This document shows positions 1 through 5,240 of a stretch of 5,240 nt of DNA, piece after piece. Under the pieces are notes generated by a model that saw only the letters and a list, made by a program, of their open reading frames with translations, was not told the origin of the DNA and searched no databases. The number at the start of each line of letters is the position of its first letter. The first letter of the stretch is position 1. This DNA is from an uncultured Ruminococcus sp. (lineage in GTDB: Bacteria > Bacillota_A > Clostridia > Oscillospirales > Ruminococcaceae): NCBI GenBank assembly GCA_946629405.1, contig CAMOXW010000021.1:1-5240 (forward strand), read 5' to 3'. The translations under genes were made by a program, and so were the position numbers.

Positions 1-390
1 ACGAATCTCGTCGGCACATCGCCGGAGAATATCCGTCACTTCCTTGAGCTGCGCGGTATAGGAATAATCAACGCACGCCGCCTGTTCGGTATCGGTGCGG
101 TAAAGATGACGGAGAAGCTTGACCTTGTTGTTGAGCTTGAACAGTGGAATTCTGAAAAGGTATACGACAGAATGGGCGTGGACACAGAGTATGTATCGCT
201 TCTCGGAGTAAAGGTGCCGTCGCTCACTATCCCTGTTAAGCCCGGCAGAAACCTTGCTGTAATACTCGAGGTCGCCGCCATGAACAACAGACAGAAGAAA
301 ATGGGCTACAACGCTGCTCAGGAGCTTCTCAACAGGCTCGGAATGGAGTCTGACTCAAAGGAGATAGTCCGCGATTACGAGGCATTCTGA
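1..390 (+). CDS. hprK: HPr kinase/phosphorylase, C-terminal part (5'-truncated by window edge)
   Basis: HprK phosphorylates HPr of the sugar phosphotransferase system on its regulatory serine and also removes that phosphate; this controls carbon catabolite repression through CcpA in Firmicutes. The reading frame is open from base 1 and ends in TGA, giving 129 residues, against about 310 for the whole family, so roughly the last 40% is present. Recognisable pieces are [10 protein letters not shown] (window residues 15-24), which is the HprK signature region, and near the C-terminus [19 protein letters not shown] followed by [12 protein letters not shown]. The P-loop and the N-terminal domain must lie upstream and cannot be judged. 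The ATG at 106 is internal and is not the start, because the conserved signature lies before it. murB follows after 36 bases with no visible terminator, which suggests co-transcription. The family call is firm; kinase competence is inferred only. Confidence 0.95.
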   Translation, partial: TNLVGTSPENIRHFLELRGIGIINARRLFGIGAVKMTEKLDLVVELEQWNSEKVYDRMGVDTEYVSLLGVKVPSLTIPVKPGRNLAVILEVAAMNNRQKKMGYNAAQELLNRLGMESDSKEIVRDYEAF

Positions 391-426
391 GTGCATAGGG
401 GAAAATAACTATCCCGGAGGAGAACA

Positions 427-1332
427 ATGATAGACATAGAAAGACTTACAAAGCTCTGCAATGAGCTCGGCTGCCGCATAACGCCCGAATGTCCGCTTAG
501 GGAGTACATCACCTTCCGCTTCGGAGGGCCCTGCAGGGCGCTGATAAGCGTTAATTCCGCGGAAAGCGCGGCGGTTCTCCTGAGATACCTCAGGGCGGAG
601 GATATAAAGTACGGCATAATCGGCAGAGGCAGCAATATAATCGCAAGCGACGAAGGCTTCGACGGTGTCATACTCCTTTTCGGCAGCGATATGGCTGAAA
701 TAAAGATAGAGGGAACTGTTATGCGCTGCGAGGCAGGAGCTCTGCTTGCCTCAGCCTGTGTACACGCGCAGCAGTCCGGACTTACCGGCATGGAGAATCT
801 TTTCGGCATCCCCGGAACTGTCGGCGGTGCTCTTTATATGAACGCCGGCGCTTATAACTGCGAGATAAAGGACATCGTGGTCTCGGCAGAGTACATCGAC
901 GAGGACTGCAATATCCGCACCATAAACAGGGAGGATATGCAGCTTTCCTACCGCCGAAGCGTGTTCACCGGTACAAAGTGCGTGATAACTTCTGTTGTAT
1001 TGCAGCTTTCCGAGGGCGACCCTGACGAAATAAAGTCAGCGATGAACGAATGTATGGCAAAGCGCAGCGCCAAGCAGCCGCTCGACCACCCGAGCGCGGG
1101 AAGCACCTTCAAGCGTCCGGAGGGAAGCTATGCGTCCCTTCTTATCGAGCAGTGCGGTCTGAAAGGACTTACCTGCGGCGGCGCAATGGTCAGTGAAAAG
1201 CACAGCGGCTTCGTGATAAACAAGGGCTTTGCGACCTGTGCGGACGTACTTGAGCTCTGCGACAAGGTAAGGACCATCGTCCGTGAAAAGACCGGCTATG
1301 AGCTGGAGCTTGAACCGGTAATACTAAAATAA
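427..1332 (+). CDS. murB: UDP-N-acetylenolpyruvoylglucosamine reductase (MurB)
   Basis: MurB is a cytoplasmic FAD enzyme that uses NADPH to reduce UDP-GlcNAc-enolpyruvate to UDP-N-acetylmuramate in peptidoglycan synthesis. The product has 301 residues, the short (type II) size; the E. coli type I enzyme has about 340. The N-terminal FAD-binding domain shows ITFRFGGP (28-35), GRGSNIIASDEGFDG (66-80) and LFGIPGTVGGALYMNAGAY (125-143). Likely catalytic residues by family comparison are Arg176 in YRRS, Ser226 in AGSTFKRP and Glu296 in LELEPVIL, so all three appear present. The FKRP/EGSYASLLIEQCGLKG stretch and lack of the extra type I segment support type II. The ATG at 427 is preceded by GGAGGAG at 416-422, a strong ribosome binding site. 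The usual GAYGGE motif reads GAYNCE here (141-146). It lies 36 bases after hprK and 27 before rapZ, consistent with one operon. Confidence 0.97.
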   Translation: MIDIERLTKLCNELGCRITPECPLREYITFRFGGPCRALISVNSAESAAVLLRYLRAEDIKYGIIGRGSNIIASDEGFDGVILLFGSDMAEIKIEGTVMRCEAGALLASACVHAQQSGLTGMENLFGIPGTVGGALYMNAGAYNCEIKDIVVSAEYIDEDCNIRTINREDMQLSYRRSVFTGTKCVITSVVLQLSEGDPDEIKSAMNECMAKRSAKQPLDHPSAGSTFKRPEGSYASLLIEQCGLKGLTCGGAMVSEKHSGFVINKGFATCADVLELCDKVRTIVREKTGYELELEPVILK

Positions 1333-1345
1333 CATTTGTTCTCTC

Positions 1346-1351
1346 AGGAGG
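1346..1351 (+). promoter_or_regulatory. Ribosome binding site of rapZ
   Basis: AGGAGG lies 8 bases before the ATG at 1360. It decides the start: the in-frame TTG at 1336 would put this ribosome binding site inside the coding region and add eight residues (MFSQEGEN) not expected in the family, whose members begin a few residues before the P-loop. Confidence 0.85.
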
Positions 1352-1359
1352 GAGAAAAT

Positions 1360-2232
1360 ATGCAGCTTATAATCGTTACAGGTATGTCCGGCTCCGGAAA
1401 ATCGAGCGTCATGGACGTACTCGAGGATATCGGATACTACTGCATCGACAACATACCTCCGGGACTTATCCCGCGGTTTGTCGATCTTTGCAGGAAATCG
1501 GACTCACAGCTTGACCGCATCGCAGTTGCGGCAGATATACGCTCCGGAGATATGTTTGCGGAGATATACCTTTCATGGCAGGTGCTGAGAGACCAGAAGG
1601 ACGTCAGCGTCAAGGTGCTGTTCATCGAGGCAAGTGACGAGGTGCTGATAAAGCGCTACAAGGAGACCCGCCGCAAGCATCCGCTCGATGAAAAATTCAG
1701 CGGGAATATGCACGACGCGATAAGATATGAGCGCGACCAGCTCTCGCAGCTGCGCGAGATAGCGGACTACTATATAGAGACATCTGAGATCTCAGCCTCG
1801 CAGCTTAAGGAACAGGTCAAGGAGCTCTTTCTCAGCAAGAGTTCGGATTCGCTTGTAATAAAGGTAATGTCGTTCGGCTTCAAGTACGGCGTATCCACGG
1901 AGTCCGACCTTGTGTTCGATGTAAGGTGCCTGCCGAATCCGTACTATATCGATGAGCTCCGCAGCCATACCGGACTGGAGAGCTGTGTGAGGGACTATGT
2001 AATGAGCTTTGAGCAGTCGCAGACACTTCTTGCAAAGCTCATTGACCTTATAGACTACCTGATACCGCTCTATCTCCATGAGGGAAAGAGTCAGCTGGTC
2101 ATAGCCTTCGGCTGCACCGGCGGAAAGCACCGTTCGATAACCTTTGCAGAGCTTGTTGCAAAGCATCTTTCCGAGAAGGAATTCCGTGTGCAGAAGTACC
2201 ACCGCGACGTCACAAAGGATAAGAAGATATAA
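1360..2232 (+). CDS. rapZ: RapZ/YvcJ-family P-loop nucleotide-binding protein
   Basis: RapZ proteins bind ATP/GTP. In E. coli RapZ is an RNase E adaptor that controls the small RNA GlmZ and so glucosamine-6-phosphate synthase; in Firmicutes the homologue is YvcJ, a GTPase/ATPase whose role is less clear. From the ATG at 1360 the product has 290 residues, the normal family length. The N-terminal domain has the Walker A motif GMSGSGKS (8-15), then YYCIDNIPPGLIP (27-39), AADIRSGD (57-64) and the RYKETRRKHPL motif (99-109). The C-terminal domain carries SFGFKYG (171-177), DVRCLPNP (187-194) and GCTGGKHRS (251-259), all hallmark motifs of the family. No GlmZ-like RNA is visible in the window, so the E. 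coli RNA mechanism should not be assumed. Placement between murB and whiA fits a cell-envelope role. The family call is secure; the molecular role here is inference. Confidence 0.96.
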   Translation: MQLIIVTGMSGSGKSSVMDVLEDIGYYCIDNIPPGLIPRFVDLCRKSDSQLDRIAVAADIRSGDMFAEIYLSWQVLRDQKDVSVKVLFIEASDEVLIKRYKETRRKHPLDEKFSGNMHDAIRYERDQLSQLREIADYYIETSEISASQLKEQVKELFLSKSSDSLVIKVMSFGFKYGVSTESDLVFDVRCLPNPYYIDELRSHTGLESCVRDYVMSFEQSQTLLAKLIDLIDYLIPLYLHEGKSQLVIAFGCTGGKHRSITFAELVAKHLSEKEFRVQKYHRDVTKDKKI

Positions 2233-2234
2233 CC

Positions 2235-2239
2235 GGGAG
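2235..2239 (+). promoter_or_regulatory. Closely spaced ribosome binding site of whiA
   Basis: GGGAG sits only three bases before the GTG start of whiA at 2243, and just after the rapZ stop at 2230-2232. Both the short spacing and the GTG codon contrast with the stronger sites and ATG starts of murB, rapZ and dnaE. This suggests weaker initiation, or reliance on ribosomes finishing rapZ (inference). Confidence 0.55.
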
Positions 2240-2242
2240 TGA

Positions 2243-3166
2243 GTGAAAATTTCATTTTCAAATACAGTCAGAGAGGAGATCAGCGGGACTGTCAATGACA
2301 AGGAGAAGCGTTTTGCGTGCCTTTACGGGATGCTGCTTTTCTGCCGCATACTCAGCCGCGGAAGGATAAGCTTCCAGAGTGAGAGTGCAGTTTCCGCAGA
2401 GCTTTTCGGGAAGCTTTTCAGGAACGTTTTCGGCATTGCTCCGGAGTGCAGAAGCACCGAGCGCCGCAGTGGAACTTTCATGTTTTCCTATGATATCACC
2501 GACCCTGCGCTCATAGGGGAGGTATATTCAAAATACCGTCTTTCAGACGGTCAGAGGACAATAGATTCCGGGATTATTGCAACTAATAGTCTCGGAGTTT
2601 TTGCAGCAGGAGCTTTTCTTTCCTGCGGGAGCGTGAATGATCCTGAGAAGGAGTATCACCTTGAATTTTCTGTCCCGGAGCAGGGACTTGCGGAGGAGCT
2701 CAGGACACTTCTCGGCGATATCGGGGTAGCAGCCCGGACAGTTCTCCGCAGAGGGCAGTATATAGTCTATATCAAGGGCAGCGAGTACATTGAGGACACG
2801 CTGACCTTTATCGGCGCGCAGCAGTGTACGCTTGACCTGATGAATGTGAAGATATACAAGGATGTCCGCAACAAAGCCAACCGTATCGCAAACTGCGATG
2901 CAGCCAACATTGACAAGGTCGTGAACGCGGCTATTCGCCAGATAGAGGATATCCGCCTTATCAGCCGGACGGCAGGGCTTGAAAGTCTTGCGCCGGAGCT
3001 TCGTGAGGTGGCGGAGCTTCGTCTGGAAAATACAGATATGAGCCTTCAGGAGATAGGGGAGAGCTTGTCTGAGCCGATAAGCCGTTCGGGGGTCAACCAC
3101 CGCTTTCAGAAGATCGCAAAGATAGCTGCGGAGCTTCGCAGCGGAGGTGTCAGCAATGAGAAATGA
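2243..3166 (+). CDS. whiA: WhiA family DNA-binding protein (cell division/sporulation regulator)
   Basis: WhiA is a transcription regulator of sporulation septation in Streptomyces; in Bacillus subtilis it affects cell division and chromosome segregation. The product has 307 residues, normal for the family. It combines a degenerate LAGLIDADG homing-endonuclease-like fold (about 1-210) with a C-terminal helix-turn-helix. Landmarks are KISFSNTVREEI (2-13), FAAGAFLSCGSVNDPEKEYHLEF across 120-142, NCDAANIDKVVNAAIRQI (217-234) and the helix-turn-helix segment MSLQEIGESLSEPISRSGVNHR (266-287). The GTG at 2243 is chosen because the family N-terminus reads SFS followed by EE a few residues after the start, and no ATG lies nearby in frame. 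It starts 10 bases after rapZ. The adjoining rapZ-whiA order is a conserved Firmicutes arrangement, although glmR is missing between them. Its last 11 bases overlap the start of dnaE. Confidence 0.95.
   Translation: MKISFSNTVREEISGTVNDKEKRFACLYGMLLFCRILSRGRISFQSESAVSAELFGKLFRNVFGIAPECRSTERRSGTFMFSYDITDPALIGEVYSKYRLSDGQRTIDSGIIATNSLGVFAAGAFLSCGSVNDPEKEYHLEFSVPEQGLAEELRTLLGDIGVAARTVLRRGQYIVYIKGSEYIEDTLTFIGAQQCTLDLMNVKIYKDVRNKANRIANCDAANIDKVVNAAIRQIEDIRLISRTAGLESLAPELREVAELRLENTDMSLQEIGESLSEPISRSGVNHRFQKIAKIAAELRSGGVSNEK
3143..3149 (+). promoter_or_regulatory. Ribosome binding site of dnaE inside whiA
   Basis: GGAGGTG lies within the last codons of whiA, six bases before the dnaE ATG at 3156. 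It supports that ATG as the dnaE start and a translationally coupled whiA-dnaE pair. Confidence 0.8.
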
Positions 3167-5240
3167 CGGATTTGTGAACCTCCATGTCCATACGGAGTAC
3201 AGCCTGCTTGACGGAGCGTGCCGGATAAAGGAGCTTGTGAAGCGGGTGAAGGAGCTCGGGCAGACCGCTGCAGCAGTCACCGACCACGGAAATATGTATG
3301 CTGCGGTAGAGTTCTGGAGTGAGGCTAAAAACAACGGTATAAAGCCGATAATCGGCTGTGAAGTCTATGTTGCTCCGCGGGGGCATCTTGATAAGCAGCC
3401 TAAGCTTGACACCTCGCCGTATCATCTGATACTGCTGTGCAAAAACAATGAAGGCTACCGGAATCTTGTGAAACTTGTGTCGATAGCGGCTATAGACGGC
3501 TTCTACAACAAGCCGAGAGTTGACCGTGAGCTTCTGAGGAAGTACAGCGGGGGACTGATCTGTCTTTCCGGCTGCATAGCTGGTGAGGTCCCGCGGAGGC
3601 TTTCGGAGGGGCAGTTTGACGCCGCAAAAAGGACGGCTCTGGACTATCTTTCAATATTCGGCGAGGGAAACTATTATATCGAGGTGCAGAATCACGGCAT
3701 AAAGGACGAGCTGAGGATACTTCCGCTGCTCTACAGACTTTCCGAGGAGACCGGCATACCTCTTGCTGCAACGAACGACTGTCACTATATCCGTCAGGAG
3801 GACGCTGCGATGCAGAACGTCCTTATCTGTATACAGACCGGCAAGACCCTGAGCGAGCCGAATCCGCTTAAATTTGAAACGGATGAGTTCTACGTCAAGT
3901 CTGCGGATGAAATGGTGAGGCTTTTCAGCGCACATCCGGAGGCGGTCAGCAATACCGCGGAGATAGCGGAGAGATGCAATGTTGAATTTGAGTTCGGCAA
4001 TATAAAGCTGCCGAAATTCACGATAGAAGGCGTTGACGACAACCGGGAGTATTTCAGCCGTTTGTGCCGCGAGGGAATGTATGAGAGGTACGGCAGGGCT
4101 CCTGACAAAACGGTAGTTGAAAGGCTTGAATACGAGCTTTCCGTCATCACCCAGATGGGGTATACCGACTATTATCTTATTGTCTGGGACTTTATCCGTT
4201 ACGCGCGCTCGCAGAATATTCCTGTAGGTCCGGGCAGAGGCTCGGGTGCTGGAAGTCTTTGCGCCTACTGCATCGGTATAACCGGAATCGACCCGATGAA
4301 GTACAATCTGCTTTTCGAGCGCTTTCTCAACCCGGAGCGCGTGAGTATGCCGGACTTTGATATTGATTTCTGCATTGAGGGGCGCCAGAGCGTCAAGGAC
4401 TATGTTGTGCGGAAATACGGGAAGGAATACGTTTCTGAGATAATCGCCTTTGATACGCTGAAGGCAAGAGCTGCGGTGCGTGATGTGGGGAGAGTTCTCG
4501 GAGTGTCTTACCATCTCTGTGACCGTATTGCAAAGCAGATAGACTTCCGCAGCACGCTTGCCGAGGCGGTCAGGGATTCGGAGGATATATCGCAGCTTTA
4601 CCGGGTAGATTCGACGGTCCGCAGGCTTATTGACCTTGCGGGACAGCTTGAGGGTATGCCTCGCCATGCCTCCACACACGCAGCGGGAGTAGTAATATCA
4701 GCCGTTCCGCTGAGCGACCTTGTGCCGCTGCAAAAGAACGACGATACTGTTGTAACACAGTATACAATGACAGTTCTGGAGTCGCTCGGTCTGCTTAAAA
4801 TGGATTGTCTCGGACTGCGTAACCTTACCGTGATACGCGATGCTCAGAACGAAATAAGGAACAGTTATCCTGACTTTGATATAAACTCTGTTCCCACGGA
4901 CGACCCTGATGTTTACGCAATGCTTTCGTCGGGAGCAACTGAAGGTGTTTTCCAGCTCGAAAGCGCCGGGATGACACAGAGGATAATGGAGCTTCGCCCG
5001 GAGAGGCTGGAGGACCTCATCGTTGTGATATCGCTTTACCGTCCCGGACCGATGAAGTCGATACCGGTATATATCGAGAATAAGCGCGCACCTGAGAAGG
5101 TCGTCTACAAGCATCCGATGCTCCGGGAGATACTCTCGGTTACCTACGGCTGTATGGTCTATCAGGATCAGGTCAGGGTGATATGCGGCAAGGAAGCGGG
5201 GTATACTTCCGTTATCGCGGTGTGTATCGCATGGTCTCAG
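3156..5240 (+). CDS. dnaE: DNA polymerase III alpha subunit, N-terminal 695 codons (3'-truncated by window edge)
   Basis: DnaE is a C-family replicative DNA polymerase acting at the replication fork. The frame is open from the ATG at 3156 to the window end, about 60% of a normal protein of 1,100-1,200 residues. The PHP domain (about 1-270) has every metal-ligand position expected for an active site: H10, H12, D19, H44, E69, H90, C140, D208 and H210. The palm carries GPGRGSGAGSL (358-368) and SMPDFDIDF, whose D402 and D404 are the likely catalytic aspartates; D550 in KMDCLGLRNLTVI is the third. HASTHAAGV begins at 504 and LYRPGP ends at 632. Firmicutes usually also have PolC, so this may be the second polymerase or a DnaE1-type enzyme; the part needed to decide lies outside. 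The final 12 codons (5205-5240) no longer match the family pattern GYS-GRAD-RRAMSKK and may contain frame errors. The gene overlaps whiA by 11 bases. Confidence 0.95.
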   Translation, partial: MRNDGFVNLHVHTEYSLLDGACRIKELVKRVKELGQTAAAVTDHGNMYAAVEFWSEAKNNGIKPIIGCEVYVAPRGHLDKQPKLDTSPYHLILLCKNNEGYRNLVKLVSIAAIDGFYNKPRVDRELLRKYSGGLICLSGCIAGEVPRRLSEGQFDAAKRTALDYLSIFGEGNYYIEVQNHGIKDELRILPLLYRLSEETGIPLAATNDCHYIRQEDAAMQNVLICIQTGKTLSEPNPLKFETDEFYVKSADEMVRLFSAHPEAVSNTAEIAERCNVEFEFGNIKLPKFTIEGVDDNREYFSRLCREGMYERYGRAPDKTVVERLEYELSVITQMGYTDYYLIVWDFIRYARSQNIPVGPGRGSGAGSLCAYCIGITGIDPMKYNLLFERFLNPERVSMPDFDIDFCIEGRQSVKDYVVRKYGKEYVSEIIAFDTLKARAAVRDVGRVLGVSYHLCDRIAKQIDFRSTLAEAVRDSEDISQLYRVDSTVRRLIDLAGQLEGMPRHASTHAAGVVISAVPLSDLVPLQKNDDTVVTQYTMTVLESLGLLKMDCLGLRNLTVIRDAQNEIRNSYPDFDINSVPTDDPDVYAMLSSGATEGVFQLESAGMTQRIMELRPERLEDLIVVISLYRPGPMKSIPVYIENKRAPEKVVYKHPMLREILSVTYGCMVYQDQVRVICGKEAGYTSVIAVCIAWSQ

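Noticed and set aside
391..426. Gap between hprK and murB examined for a terminator, promoter or small gene.
   Set aside because: Only 36 bases; apart from the murB ribosome binding site no hairpin with T-tract and no promoter boxes are visible.
375..809. Minus-strand open frame opposite murB.
   Set aside because: No family resemblance, and it overlaps conserved MurB coding sequence.
1336..1359. In-frame TTG at 1336 as a longer start for rapZ.
   Set aside because: It would translate through the AGGAGG ribosome binding site and add residues not expected in the family; ATG 1360 has ideal spacing and puts the P-loop at the usual distance from the N-terminus.
1784..1795. Perfect 12-base palindrome CTGAGATCTCAG.
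   Set aside because: It lies in the middle of rapZ coding sequence, with no second copy seen and no regulatory context; chance is the simplest explanation.
1792..2301. Minus-strand open frame opposite the end of rapZ and start of whiA.
   Set aside because: No recognisable protein, and it overlaps the RapZ motifs SFGFKYG and GCTGGKHRS on the plus strand.
2535..2551. Perfect 6-bp stem with a 5-base loop (ACCGTC-TTTCA-GACGGT), one arm resembling the Neisseria uptake word.
   Set aside because: It is inside whiA coding sequence, has no T-tract, occurs once as far as I can see and is short enough to be chance; the organism is not Neisseria-like.
2543..3334. Open frame of 263 codons on the minus strand across whiA and the start of dnaE.
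   Set aside because: It spans two confident plus-strand genes, has no recognisable motif, and its composition looks like a shadow.
3651..4679. Long open frame (342 codons) on the minus strand opposite dnaE.
   Set aside because: It lies wholly within a strongly supported polymerase gene, shows no recognisable domain and is explained by the codon bias of the plus-strand gene.

Overview
The window holds five same-strand (+), tightly packed housekeeping genes and almost no non-coding DNA. In order they are the 3' end of hprK (HPr kinase/phosphorylase), murB, rapZ, whiA and the first 695 codons of dnaE, which runs off the right edge. No RNA gene, mobile element, repeat array, CRISPR, promoter or terminator could be supported on either strand. 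The only gaps between genes are 36, 27 and 10 bases long, and dnaE starts inside the end of whiA.

The gene content points to a Gram-positive member of the Firmicutes, most likely class Clostridia. HprK, WhiA and a RapZ-WhiA pair are typical of that group. The moderate GC content, strong GGAGG-type ribosome binding sites and heavy use of ATA for isoleucine and CTT for leucine fit Ruminococcus and related Oscillospiraceae. That family-level guess is inference, not something the sequence proves.

Region by region: bases 1-390 encode the C-terminal 129 residues of HprK, which senses carbon status through the sugar phosphotransferase system. Bases 427-1332 encode MurB, the second committed enzyme of peptidoglycan precursor synthesis. 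Bases 1360-2232 encode RapZ, a P-loop nucleotide-binding protein tied in other bacteria to amino-sugar supply for the cell wall. Bases 2243-3166 encode WhiA, a DNA-binding protein of cell division and chromosome segregation. Bases 3156-5240 encode the PHP domain and most of the catalytic core of the replicative DNA polymerase III alpha subunit.

The spacing and overlaps suggest one transcription unit, whose promoter lies upstream of the window. Together the genes link carbon sensing, cell-wall precursor supply, division and replication. The arrangement resembles the conserved rapZ-glmR-whiA cluster of Firmicutes, but the glmR (yvcK) gene usually found between rapZ and whiA is absent.

I found no new biological system. 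The points most worth checking are the missing glmR, the complete set of PHP metal-ligand residues in DnaE, the whiA/dnaE overlap, and the last 36 bases, where the dnaE reading frame stops resembling the family.
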